Positions 22,208 through 30,270 of a DNA stretch of 64,000 bases are shown in pieces. The notes under the pieces are model-generated. The model ran no database searches and had not been told where the DNA came from. It worked only from the letters and a program-made list of their open reading frames with translations. Position 1 is the first letter of the stretch. Every line of letters starts with the position of its first letter. The stretch is from Rhodobacteraceae bacterium EhC02 (GTDB taxonomy: Bacteria; Pseudomonadota; Alphaproteobacteria; Rhodobacterales; Rhodobacteraceae). The translations under genes and the position numbers were made by a program. The stretch covers positions 124,001 to 188,000 of the forward strand of contig LXYH01000016.1 in the NCBI GenBank assembly GCA_001650895.1. Reading direction: 5' to 3'.

Positions 22208-24715
22208 TCATCGGTCTCCTTCGCCGCCGGAGTCGTCCCCGGCATCTCCCATGTCGACATCGCGTATCGTGTCGGAGGGTGGCGTGATCGTCTGTTGGCT
22301 CTCGCCCGGCGCGGGGGCGAGGCTTGCCTGCGTGGTCGCCGCCGCAGCATCGCCGCGCAGCGCCTCGGGATTGCGGATCCAGACATCGCGCTGCGCAAAG
22401 GGTATCTCGATCCCCTCCTCGGCAAAGCGCTTGGCGATCTGGTGGTTCATCTCGGATTTGACCGCCATCATCCAGTTGACGTCACGCAGGATCGCGCGGA
22501 TCTCGAAATCCATCGAATCCGCCCCGAAGCCCTGAAAGATGATGCCCGGCGCGGGCTGCGCCAGAACCATCGGATGGGCCTCTGCGATCTCGCGCAGCAC
22601 CGCCTCGACCTTGCGGGTATCCGTGCCGTAAGCCACGCCCACCGGCACAATGACCCGGCCCAGCGTATTGCCGCGCGTGAAGTTGGTGACCGTTCCACTG
22701 ACCAGATCGGCATTGGGCACGATCACATCCGTACGGTCGAAGGTCTCGATCCGGGTCGAGCGGACGGAAATGTCGCGCACATAGCCCTGTTGTCCGCCCA
22801 CCTCGATCCAGTCGCCCTCGGAAATGGGCCGCTCGATCAGCAGGATGATCCCCGAGACAAAGTTCGACACGATGTTCTGAAGCCCGAAGCCGATCCCCAC
22901 GGACAGCGCACCGGCGACGATGGCGATGGACGACAGATCGATCCCCGCCCCCGTGATGGCCACCAGCGCCGCGATGAAGATACCGACATAGCCAAGGCCC
23001 ACGACGATGGCGTTCTGTCCGCCCGGATCGATCTTGGTCTTGGGCAGAACCGAGGTGCGCAACGCCCCCTGCACGGTGCGCGTCAGCGCATAGCCCAATG
23101 CGAAGATCAGCACGAACGCCATGAAATCGGTCGGCGATATCCGCGTCCCGCCCAGCGAGAACCCTTCGCGGAAGCGCGCCCATACCTCTGTCAGGTCGGC
23201 CACGCGCGCACCCCAGATCAGGGCCAGCATGGGCAACGCGAGAATCGTCAGCAGAAACCCGATCAGCACCGGGATCAGGGCATCCGTATGCTCGTCCGGG
23301 GCATGGGTGATCAGCGCATAGGTATCGCTGACCAGCTTTTGCAGGATCAGCACCACACTCAGCAAGGCCAGCGACAGCACATAGGGATAGATCAGCGCCT
23401 CGGCCGCCGCGAAATAACCGACAGCCCCCGCAAGGGGCGCCGCCACGGCCACCACCTTGGCGCCGCTGGACAGCAGACGCACCAGCCGGTTGCGATAGCT
23501 GGTCGCCGCGCTTTCGTTATCCTGAAGGGCCATCTGCCCGGTCATGAACTGGCCCAGGCGGAACAGCACCAGCGCGGTCAGCACAAGAACGGGAAAGCCC
23601 AGAACCACGCTGCTTTCGGGCGATATGTCACCGACTTCGGCCAGAAGACCGACAGCGTTCTGTCCCACGATCAGGAAGGCCAGCGCGGTGCCGTAGTAAC
23701 GCGCCTCGGACCGGCGTTCGGGCTGAACCTCAAGCGGCGGCTCGGACAGCCGGCTTGGAAACAGCCGGCCGACCAGCCACCGCGCGCCCAGCATGATCGC
23801 GGCCCAGATCGGCAGGACCCCGACGATCTGTGCCCCGCGAATGCCGACAAGGCCCGTGGCGAACAGCGCCTCGGTCAGCACGTAGATGCCCAGCATCGGG
23901 ATCGCCACCTGCGTCAGCGAGACCAGAAATCCCCAGACATCCCGGCCACGATGCCAGCGTTCGTAAAAACGCGCGCCCAGCCGGGTGGCCCAACGGCGTC
24001 CCCGCAGCACAAGCACCAGCCCGATGACCGTCAGCACCAGCGTGACCGGCAGATCCTTGAGCGTGGCATCCCGTTGCGCGGGTGTTTCCCAGGCATCCGA
24101 AATCTCGTTTCCCAGATCGCTGAGCGTGCGCAGAAGCGACTGGAACCCCTGCGGCCACAGAACCGGATTGAGCGGGCTGGGCCCCAGCGTCAAAAGCGCA
24201 TCGGTCTGGCGTTCGCGAATGATCCGGTCGATTTCCGAAATGATCCCGTTCGCGCGGGTAAATGCCTCTTCCGCGGCCAGAACCGGCGCCTGCAGGCGGG
24301 TCAGCTGCTCTGTCAGCTCGCTGCGGCGCGCGGCGATCTCTTCGGGTTCGGTCGCACCTTCCGGCAAGGCGCCAAGGGCTTCGATCTGCGTGCGGATCGT
24401 CCCGATCCGGTTGCTGTTCGATGATTGCGCGGCCAGGAAGGCCTCGCGCCAGGACACGACCTCGGCGCGCAGATCCTCCAGCGCCACGTTCGACGCGCGA
24501 CCGGCTTCGATCGCGGCCTCCGCGCGGCTGGCAGTATCCTGCCAGACAGCATAATCAGGCCCGCTGGCCGTATCCTGCGCAGAGGTCTGGGCGGTTTGCT
24601 GCGCCTGCGCCGCCGTTTGCGGCAGCGCCAGGACAAGCGCCAGCCCGAGGACAAGCACGATCGCGGCGGTGAGCCGCGCCATCAGCCGCGTTCCCCTCGG
24701 ATGAAAACGGATCAT
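22208..24715 (-). CDS. MscS-family mechanosensitive channel with DUF3772
   Basis: This 835-residue inner-membrane protein has a signal peptide (cleavage after the Ala-rich stretch near residue 38), a periplasmic coiled/DUF3772 region to about 200, a run of about ten membrane helices, and an MscS core. The pore helix GALSVGIGFGLQNIVSNF ends at residue 619, followed by the beta domain with EGDWIEVGGQQGYVRDI and an alpha/beta domain to about 770. It resembles the large MscK/YbdG-like channels that release solutes on osmotic downshock. Its ATG overlaps the cysK stop by 4 bases. Confidence 0.92.
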   Translation of the reverse strand: MIRFHPRGTRLMARLTAAIVLVLGLALVLALPQTAAQAQQTAQTSAQDTASGPDYAVWQDTASRAEAAIEAGRASNVALEDLRAEVVSWREAFLAAQSSNSNRIGTIRTQIEALGALPEGATEPEEIAARRSELTEQLTRLQAPVLAAEEAFTRANGIISEIDRIIRERQTDALLTLGPSPLNPVLWPQGFQSLLRTLSDLGNEISDAWETPAQRDATLKDLPVTLVLTVIGLVLVLRGRRWATRLGARFYERWHRGRDVWGFLVSLTQVAIPMLGIYVLTEALFATGLVGIRGAQIVGVLPIWAAIMLGARWLVGRLFPSRLSEPPLEVQPERRSEARYYGTALAFLIVGQNAVGLLAEVGDISPESSVVLGFPVLVLTALVLFRLGQFMTGQMALQDNESAATSYRNRLVRLLSSGAKVVAVAAPLAGAVGYFAAAEALIYPYVLSLALLSVVLILQKLVSDTYALITHAPDEHTDALIPVLIGFLLTILALPMLALIWGARVADLTEVWARFREGFSLGGTRISPTDFMAFVLIFALGYALTRTVQGALRTSVLPKTKIDPGGQNAIVVGLGYVGIFIAALVAITGAGIDLSSIAIVAGALSVGIGFGLQNIVSNFVSGIILLIERPISEGDWIEVGGQQGYVRDISVRSTRIETFDRTDVIVPNADLVSGTVTNFTRGNTLGRVIVPVGVAYGTDTRKVEAVLREIAEAHPMVLAQPAPGIIFQGFGADSMDFEIRAILRDVNWMMAVKSEMNHQIAKRFAEEGIEIPFAQRDVWIRNPEALRGDAAAATTQASLAPAPGESQQTITPPSDTIRDVDMGDAGDDSGGEGDR

Positions 24716-25746
24716 GTGTCCGCGAAGACGGACGGCACCGCGCGACCGCTCCCTGTCAGCCAGTCAGGCTCGGGCAGCCCCTTTTCGCGCAGGAAATCGG
24801 GGTTGAAGAGCTTGGACTGATACCTTGTGCCGTAGTCGCACAGGATCGTCACGATCGTGTGGCCCGGCCCCATCTCGCGCGCCATCCGCACGGCCCCGGC
24901 GATATTCACGCCGGACGACCCGCCAAGGCACAGACCCTCATGGGCCAGCAGGTCAAAGACCAGCGGCAATGCCTCGGCATCGGGTATGTTGTAGCTGAAA
25001 TCGGGAGTGAACCCTTCAAGGTTCGCGGTGATGCGCCCCTGCCCGATCCCTTCGGTGATCGATGACCCCTCGGCCTTCAGCTCGCCCGTGGTGTAGAAGG
25101 AATGCAGCGCCGCCCCGTCGGGATCGGCCAGGCCGATCTTGACACCCTTGGGCTGCAACGCCATGCCCACGCCCGCCAGCGTGCCGCCGGACCCGACCGC
25201 GCAGATGAACCCATCCACCTTGCCGCCGGTCTGTTCCCAGACCTCGGGGCCGGTGGTTTCGATATGCGCCTGGCGGTTGGCCACGTTGTCGAACTGGTTG
25301 GCCCAGATCACGCCATTCGGATCGGTCTTGGCCAGCGCCTCGGCCAGACGGCCGGAATAGCGAACGTAGTTGTTGGGGTTCTTGTAGGGGGCCGCCGGCA
25401 CCTCGACCAGTTGCGCACCGGCAAGACGGATCATGTCCTTCTTTTCCTGGCTCTGCGTCTCGGGGATCACGATGACGGTCTTGAACCCCATCGACGCGCC
25501 GACCAGCGCCAGACCGATGCCCGTGTTGCCCGCCGTTCCCTCGACGATCGTGCCGCCCGGTTTCAGCAGGCCGCGCGCCACCGCATCCTTGATGATGTAA
25601 AGCGCGGCGCGGTCCTTGACCGACTGGCCGGGATTCATGAACTCGGCCTTGCCAAGGATCTCGCATCCCGTGGCCTCGCTCGCGGCTTTCAGCCGGATCA
25701 GGGGCGTCTTGCCCACTGCCTCGGCCAGATCATGTGCTATCCGCAT
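24712..25746 (-). CDS. cysK: Cysteine synthase A (O-acetylserine sulfhydrylase)
   Basis: This 344-residue PLP enzyme makes cysteine from O-acetylserine and sulfide. The PLP lysine lies in NPGQSVKDRAALYII near residue 43, the phosphate-binding loop is GSGGT near 180, and the substrate loop is EGTAGNTGIGLAL near 70. ATG 25746, preceded by GAGACAGGGG, gives the normal N-terminus MRIAHDLAEAVGKTPLIRL. It lies immediately downstream of trgB, the same order as the tellurite resistance locus of Rhodobacter sphaeroides, where cysK contributes to resistance. It is also translationally coupled to the MscS gene. Confidence 0.94.
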   Translation of the reverse strand: MRIAHDLAEAVGKTPLIRLKAASEATGCEILGKAEFMNPGQSVKDRAALYIIKDAVARGLLKPGGTIVEGTAGNTGIGLALVGASMGFKTVIVIPETQSQEKKDMIRLAGAQLVEVPAAPYKNPNNYVRYSGRLAEALAKTDPNGVIWANQFDNVANRQAHIETTGPEVWEQTGGKVDGFICAVGSGGTLAGVGMALQPKGVKIGLADPDGAALHSFYTTGELKAEGSSITEGIGQGRITANLEGFTPDFSYNIPDAEALPLVFDLLAHEGLCLGGSSGVNIAGAVRMAREMGPGHTIVTILCDYGTRYQSKLFNPDFLREKGLPEPDWLTGSGRAVPSVFADT

Positions 25747-25828
25747 CCCCTGTCTCCCGCTTGCCGTTCGTCGATTTGTCAGGCCTTGGCCCCTCAGTGA
25801 CATCTAGTAGGCATCCGGGGGCCGGAAC

Positions 25829-25924
25829 TCAAGGCATCGCGCGCAAACGCGCGTGTCAACTCACGCCAAAGCGCGCAAACGCGCGTCCCGTCTCACGCCA
25901 AAGCGCGCAGGCGCGCGCGGTGCC
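25829..25924 (-). repeat. Three 32-bp tandem units spanning the trgB stop codon
   Basis: Units start at 25829, 25861 and 25893. The innermost encodes the last residues of TrgB (ARLRALA-stop). The second is near-identical and would encode the same residues and TGA again in register; the third is decayed. Each unit contains GCGCGCAAACGCGCG-type self-complementary sequence that can fold as a hairpin. Confidence 0.75.
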
Positions 25925-27032
25925 GCGCCAGCCAGTGCCCGGCCAGAACCAGCGGCCCCACGGTCAGAAGATCCCGGTCCAGCAGGTCCTGAAACTGCGC
26001 AAAGGGCAGGATATGGCTGCGGATATCCTCGTCCTCGGACGCGACGCCCCCCAGATCGGCGCTGCGGTCGGGCAGATCGCACAGCCCGACGAAAATATGA
26101 AAGAACTCCGACGTGGACCCCGGCGAAGGATAGCTGCTGCTGATCCGCTCCAGGTGGCGCAGCACAAGCCCCGCCTCCTCCGCCGCTTCACGATGCGCCG
26201 CCTGATCCGGCGTCTCGCCCGGATCGACACGCCCCGCGACCGGTTCCAGCGGCCAGGGTGACAGATCCCCCCGCGCCCAGGGTCCGGCGCGAAACTGCTC
26301 GATCAGCAGCACCCGGTCGCGCAGCGGATCATAGGGCAGCAGGATCGCCGCATCGGAGGCCACGAAGACCGCGCGCTTGACCACGGGGCTTTGCGCCCCG
26401 TCGAAACGGCGAAAGGACAGGTGATGCTCTTCCACGGCAAAGAAATCGGCATAGGGCCGGGCAAGCCCCTGCGGCGTCACATCATCGCGCGTCATGCCAC
26501 TGCCGGGCAAGGCGGGATCGGGCTGCAACCCTGCCCGCCGCGCCGCCACGCGCGAGGCTGCGCGCGCATGGATCATGGGATACATCCGCGCGATCTGCAC
26601 CGCGTCGCGCTGACCGAAATAATCCATCATCTCGGCAGCGGCCTCGACATTGATGTCACCCCAGCGCGCCTGCCAGTCGGCCAGATCGAAGGGTGCCGCA
26701 GCCTGCCACAGACCCGCATCCGGGAACCAGACCTGCGCGTCGGTCAAGCCCGCCATCGTCTGCACCTGCCGCAACGCCAGGTGATAGCCGAAACCGCCCT
26801 CGTAGAAATTCAGCCGCGCCATGTCGGCCGCATCAAGGCCAGACAGCAGCAGCCCCTCGGCCTCTGCGCCCGTCTCGCCCACAAGGATCGGAAAGGCCTG
26901 CCCCTCGGCCCATCGTGCCAGATGATCGGGCAAGACCGCAGGCGTCAGTTGCCCCGGTGCGACCGGATGGCCGACCACCTGTTCCAGAAGCGGCAGATGC
27001 CGCAACGTGCCATAGACGAAAAGCGCGGTCAT
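25893..27032 (-). CDS. trgB: TrgB: gamma-glutamylcyclotransferase-like plus Nudix hydrolase fusion
   Basis: This 379-residue protein has an N-terminal gamma-glutamylcyclotransferase/AIG2-like fold (MTALFVYGTLRHLPLLEQVV). The C-terminal Nudix hydrolase has the full box, glycine through REAAEEAGL, around residue 285 (GRVDPGETPDQAAHREAAEE). It is similar to ADP-ribose pyrophosphatases of the NudF group. The same two-domain protein is TrgB of the Rhodobacter tellurite locus. The ATG at 27032 follows the trgA stop by 5 bases. ADP-ribose or a related nucleotide is the probable substrate of the second domain; how this gives tellurite resistance is not known to me. Confidence 0.88.
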   Translation of the reverse strand: MTALFVYGTLRHLPLLEQVVGHPVAPGQLTPAVLPDHLARWAEGQAFPILVGETGAEAEGLLLSGLDAADMARLNFYEGGFGYHLALRQVQTMAGLTDAQVWFPDAGLWQAAAPFDLADWQARWGDINVEAAAEMMDYFGQRDAVQIARMYPMIHARAASRVAARRAGLQPDPALPGSGMTRDDVTPQGLARPYADFFAVEEHHLSFRRFDGAQSPVVKRAVFVASDAAILLPYDPLRDRVLLIEQFRAGPWARGDLSPWPLEPVAGRVDPGETPDQAAHREAAEEAGLVLRHLERISSSYPSPGSTSEFFHIFVGLCDLPDRSADLGGVASEDEDIRSHILPFAQFQDLLDRDLLTVGPLVLAGHWLARHRARLRALA

Positions 27033-27037
27033 GCCCG

Positions 27038-27478
27038 TCAGCGCCAGTACCTGGCCGAGATTTCCGCCAGGACCGCCGCCACCACACCGCCGACGAACAG
27101 CGTGCCCAGCACCGGAGCTGTCGCGATGGTCAGCCCATATTCCAACCCGACGCGGAACAGATCGGTCAATGCCTCCACAGGGCCATCGTAACGCCGCCGC
27201 AGCGACAGGCGCAGCATCTCGTTGCCGGCTTGCAGGAACAGCCCCCAGAAGATCAGCGCCGCTGCCCCGGTCAGCCCGTTGTTGACCGCAGGCACGATAC
27301 CGCGACCAATCCGCGAGCCGATCACGATCCAGCCGCTCAAGGCACCCAGTCCAAGGTTCACGAAGGAAAACCAGCCGAATTGCGTCCCCTCGGGCATGAG
27401 CGGCTTGATCATCTCGGACCCCAGAAATCCGACCATGCCCAGCAGAAGGGCCGCGACCAGTCGGGGAGCTGTCAGCAT
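27038..27478 (-). CDS. trgA: TrgA family membrane protein
   Basis: This 146-residue protein has four predicted membrane helices: residues about 5-25, 40-57, 72-90 and 118-140, the last containing APVLGTLFVGGVVAAVLAEI. It has a short cytoplasmic-looking loop RLSLRRRYDGP between helices 3 and 4. It matches the description of TrgA, the small membrane protein that precedes TrgB in Rhodobacter tellurite resistance. The ATG follows the cfa stop directly (TAAATG), so cfa-trgA-trgB-cysK is one transcription unit or nearly so. Its molecular activity is unknown. Confidence 0.85.
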   Translation of the reverse strand: MLTAPRLVAALLLGMVGFLGSEMIKPLMPEGTQFGWFSFVNLGLGALSGWIVIGSRIGRGIVPAVNNGLTGAAALIFWGLFLQAGNEMLRLSLRRRYDGPVEALTDLFRVGLEYGLTIATAPVLGTLFVGGVVAAVLAEISARYWR

Positions 27479-28687
27479 TTATCCGGGCCTTGTCACTGTG
27501 ATCTGTGTCACATCGCAATTTCCGCTATGGAAGGTCGCAGCGCAAGAGGTCAGGTAATAATTCCACATCCGACGGAACCGCTCATCAAAGCCAAGCTCGG
27601 CCACCTGATCCCATTTCTCGTTGAAGGTCTCGTACCACCGGCGCAGAGTCTGGCTGTAGCTTTCCCCGAATTCGATGGAACGCGAATAGGTCAGCCCCGC
27701 ACGCTCCACTTCGCGCTTCAGCACGGCGGGGGACGGAAGCATGCCGCCCGGGAAGATGTATTTCTGGATGAAATCCACCCCGTTGCGATACAGCTCGAAC
27801 CGGTGATCCTGCACGGTGATGATCTGAAGCGTCGCACATTTGCCCGGACGCAACCGCTCGCGCAGCGTGTCGAAATAGACGGGCCAGTATTTCTCGCCCA
27901 CCGCCTCGAACATCTCGATGCTGGCGATGCCGTCATAGACACCCTTTTCGTCGCGGTAATCCTGAAGCTTGAAGTCGACCATGTCCGAAAGTCCCGCCTT
28001 TTCAATGCGGTCCACGGCATAGTTGAACTGCTCTTGCGAGATGGTCAAACAGGTGACCTTCAATCCGCGTTCCTTCGCGGCATATTCGGCAAAACCGCCC
28101 CAGCCGCAGCCGATCTCAAGCACGTGATCCCCGGCCTTGGCGCCCATCTGGTCCACCATCGAGGCGTATTTGGCGATCTGCGCCTTTTCCAGGCTTTCCT
28201 GCCCGCTTTCGAACAGCGCGCTGGAATAGGTCATCGTGTCATCCAGCCACAGACCGTAGAAGTCATTGCCCAGATCATAGTGATAGCTGATGTTCTTGCG
28301 CGCCTGCTTCTTGGTGTTCGACCGCAGGAAATGGCGCAACCGCTCGAAGGCGCGCACGAAGACCATGCCCGGATAGCCGTCGAAAATCGCGTCATTGTCG
28401 GCATGGATCAGGTCCATGAAGGCCATCAGGTCCGGCGTGCTCCACCAACCGTCCAGATAGGCATCGCTGAAACCAAGATCCCCCTCGCGGATCAACCGCG
28501 CGAAGCTGTCGGGATTGTGGATGTGCAATTCCGCCACCGGACCGGGGTTCTTGCCTTCCGCACGGAACACGCGCCCATCGGGCAGGACAATGTCCAACCG
28601 CCCGTTGTTCAGGCGCTGCGCCACGGCAAAGCCACGCGCGAAATAGCGCGGCAGGTCGGGTTGATTGTCGGTACTTGTCAGGATCAT
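27479..28687 (-). CDS. cfa: Cyclopropane-fatty-acyl-phospholipid synthase
   Basis: A SAM-dependent enzyme of about 402 residues that methylates the double bond of membrane phospholipid acyl chains. Motif I LEIGCGWGGFAEYAAKERGL lies near residue 190. SYHYDLGNDFYGLWLDDTMTYS near 130 is the lipid-methyltransferase hallmark, and FIQKYIFPGGMLPS lies near 305. GGAG six bases before the ATG at 28687 supports this start; 28699 is an in-frame alternative. In Rhodobacter sphaeroides a cfa gene beside a photolyase gene belongs to the RpoE singlet-oxygen response, and the same pair occurs here. Confidence 0.93.
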   Translation of the reverse strand: MILTSTDNQPDLPRYFARGFAVAQRLNNGRLDIVLPDGRVFRAEGKNPGPVAELHIHNPDSFARLIREGDLGFSDAYLDGWWSTPDLMAFMDLIHADNDAIFDGYPGMVFVRAFERLRHFLRSNTKKQARKNISYHYDLGNDFYGLWLDDTMTYSSALFESGQESLEKAQIAKYASMVDQMGAKAGDHVLEIGCGWGGFAEYAAKERGLKVTCLTISQEQFNYAVDRIEKAGLSDMVDFKLQDYRDEKGVYDGIASIEMFEAVGEKYWPVYFDTLRERLRPGKCATLQIITVQDHRFELYRNGVDFIQKYIFPGGMLPSPAVLKREVERAGLTYSRSIEFGESYSQTLRRWYETFNEKWDQVAELGFDERFRRMWNYYLTSCAATFHSGNCDVTQITVTRPG

Positions 28688-28714
28688 CCGCGTCTCCATA
28701 AGGCGGTTCTTCTT

Positions 28715-28742
28715 TTTATACACGCGGGACGTCCCGCTCAAG
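28715..28742 (-). promoter_or_regulatory. Candidate promoter upstream of cfa
   Basis: On the minus strand CTTGAG - 16 bases - TATAAA lies 28-55 bases before the cfa start. The spacer contains the palindrome GCGGGACGTCCCGC. The CTTGA-type -35 recalls heat-shock (RpoH) promoters of this group; assignment to a sigma factor is tentative. Confidence 0.4.
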
Positions 28743-28785
28743 TTTCGGGTTGGTCCCGGTCCGGCGATTTTCGCAACAACATCAC

Positions 28786-30207
28786 CTAGAAACCGCGGTT
28801 CTCGTAGGCCGCCAAGGCGGCCTTGCGCCCCTCCTCCGCCGTCACGACGGGCGCGGGATACGGATCTTGCGGCGACAATCCCCAGCGCCGGGGAATGGCG
28901 CTGAAATAGGACTGCGCACTGTCCGAGGGGGTCTTGCGCCCCTCGGCGATCCACTGGGCGACATATTCGCCCTTCGGATCGAATTTGTCGAGTTGCGTGA
29001 CAGGATTGAACACGCGGAAATAGGGCGCGGCATCGGGACCGGACCCCGCCGCCCATTGCCAGCCCATCGCGTTCGAGGCCGGATCCCAGTCGATCAGGCA
29101 ATCCTCGAACCACCTCAGCCCGATCTTCCAGTGGCTCATCAGGTGCTTGGTCAGATACGAGGCAACGATCATCCGGCCCCGGTTGTGCATCCGCCCCGTC
29201 ACATACATCTCGCGCATGGCGGCATCGACAAAGCGGATGCCAGTGCGCCCCTGTTTCCAGGCCACCACATGGGGATGATCCTCGTCCTCGTTCCAGCCAA
29301 AGGCGTCCCAGTCAGGTTTCCAGTTGCCGCTCAGCAGATGCGGCGTGTGATACATCAGGTGATAGGCGAATTCGCGCCAGACCAGTTCCTTGAGGAAAGT
29401 CTCGGCCCCCGCCTTGCCCTCGGCCATGGCACGTTGACCGGCATGCCAGCACTGGTGCGGGCTGATCTCGCCCAGGGCCAGGTTTTCCGACAAGAGCGAG
29501 GTGCCGGCCACATGCGGCTGGTCGCGCGTCTTGTCATACACGCCGACCCATCGGTCGATGAATTCCGCAAGACGGTCCTGTGCCGCACCCTCGCCCAGCC
29601 GCACGTAGGGGCGCACCACCTCCGCGCCCCGGTTCATCGCGTCCCCCATGCCCCAATCCGCCAGCGCGTCCGACGCCGGCCAGACCGCGGGCGCAGGAAT
29701 GCGAGAGGGTGCGGGCATCGGCGCATCCACCTCGCGCCCCCGCACGGCGTTCCACATCGGCGTGTAGACGCGGTAATAGCCGCCAGTCTTGGTCGCGACG
29801 GTCCATGGCTCGAACATCAGATGACCGCCAAAGCTGCGCGCGTCGATGCCGTCGCCCTTCAGCGCCTCTTTCACCGCCGCATCGCGGGTTTGGGCCTGCG
29901 GATCATAAAGCCGGGACCAGTAGACCGCGCGCGCGCCGGTTTCGGCGACCAGTTTGCGCAGCACCTCAAGGGCGGGACCGCGCCGCAGGATCAGGCGGCT
30001 GCCCTTGTCGCGCAGGGCCTTGTCCAGCGCCCCCAACCCCAGCCCAAGCCGCCATTTCGGGGCAGCCCCGAGGCTTGCCACCGCATCATCATGAATGAAG
30101 ACCGCAAGGACCGGACCGCCACGCGCGATGGCCGCACAAAGCGCAGGATGATCGGTCAACCGCAGATCACGCCGGAGCCACAGGATTACAGGAGAGGTAT
30201 CCGACAC
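28786..30207 (-). CDS. phr: Deoxyribodipyrimidine photolyase
   Basis: This 473-residue DNA repair enzyme splits UV-induced pyrimidine dimers with blue light. It has the N-terminal photolyase antenna domain (VILWLRRDLRLTDHPALCAA) and the FAD-binding C-terminal domain. Visible marks are HQCWHAG near residue 250, ELVWREFAYHLMYH near 273, and MHNRGRMIVASYLTKHLM with WQWAAGSGPDAAPYFR near 365. The start is a GTG at 30207 with a weak ribosome site. It reads towards cfa-trgAB-cysK and ends in TAG, showing that the host uses TAG as a normal stop. A RpoE-type promoter lies just upstream. Confidence 0.94.
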   Translation of the reverse strand: MSDTSPVILWLRRDLRLTDHPALCAAIARGGPVLAVFIHDDAVASLGAAPKWRLGLGLGALDKALRDKGSRLILRRGPALEVLRKLVAETGARAVYWSRLYDPQAQTRDAAVKEALKGDGIDARSFGGHLMFEPWTVATKTGGYYRVYTPMWNAVRGREVDAPMPAPSRIPAPAVWPASDALADWGMGDAMNRGAEVVRPYVRLGEGAAQDRLAEFIDRWVGVYDKTRDQPHVAGTSLLSENLALGEISPHQCWHAGQRAMAEGKAGAETFLKELVWREFAYHLMYHTPHLLSGNWKPDWDAFGWNEDEDHPHVVAWKQGRTGIRFVDAAMREMYVTGRMHNRGRMIVASYLTKHLMSHWKIGLRWFEDCLIDWDPASNAMGWQWAAGSGPDAAPYFRVFNPVTQLDKFDPKGEYVAQWIAEGRKTPSDSAQSYFSAIPRRWGLSPQDPYPAPVVTAEEGRKAALAAYENRGF

Positions 30208-30241
30208 GGGAAATTCTGCCGCCTTGTTATTGCTTTGATAA

Positions 30242-30270
30242 CGTTACGCGCCAGAACGCTGATCGGATTA
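30242..30270 (-). promoter_or_regulatory. Candidate RpoE-type (group IV sigma) promoter for phr
   Basis: On the minus strand TAATCC - 18 bases - TAACG, against the alphaproteobacterial RpoE consensus TGATCC - 18 - TAAGA. The -10 ends 35 bases before the photolyase start, giving a plausible short leader. Homologous phr genes in Rhodobacter are RpoE targets. Confidence 0.5.

Noticed and set aside
22205-24424. Long plus-strand frame opposite the MscS gene
   Set aside because: Its composition is rich in His, Gln, Arg and Asp, as expected for an antisense shadow of a GC-rich gene. The minus strand carries the MscS pore and signal peptide.
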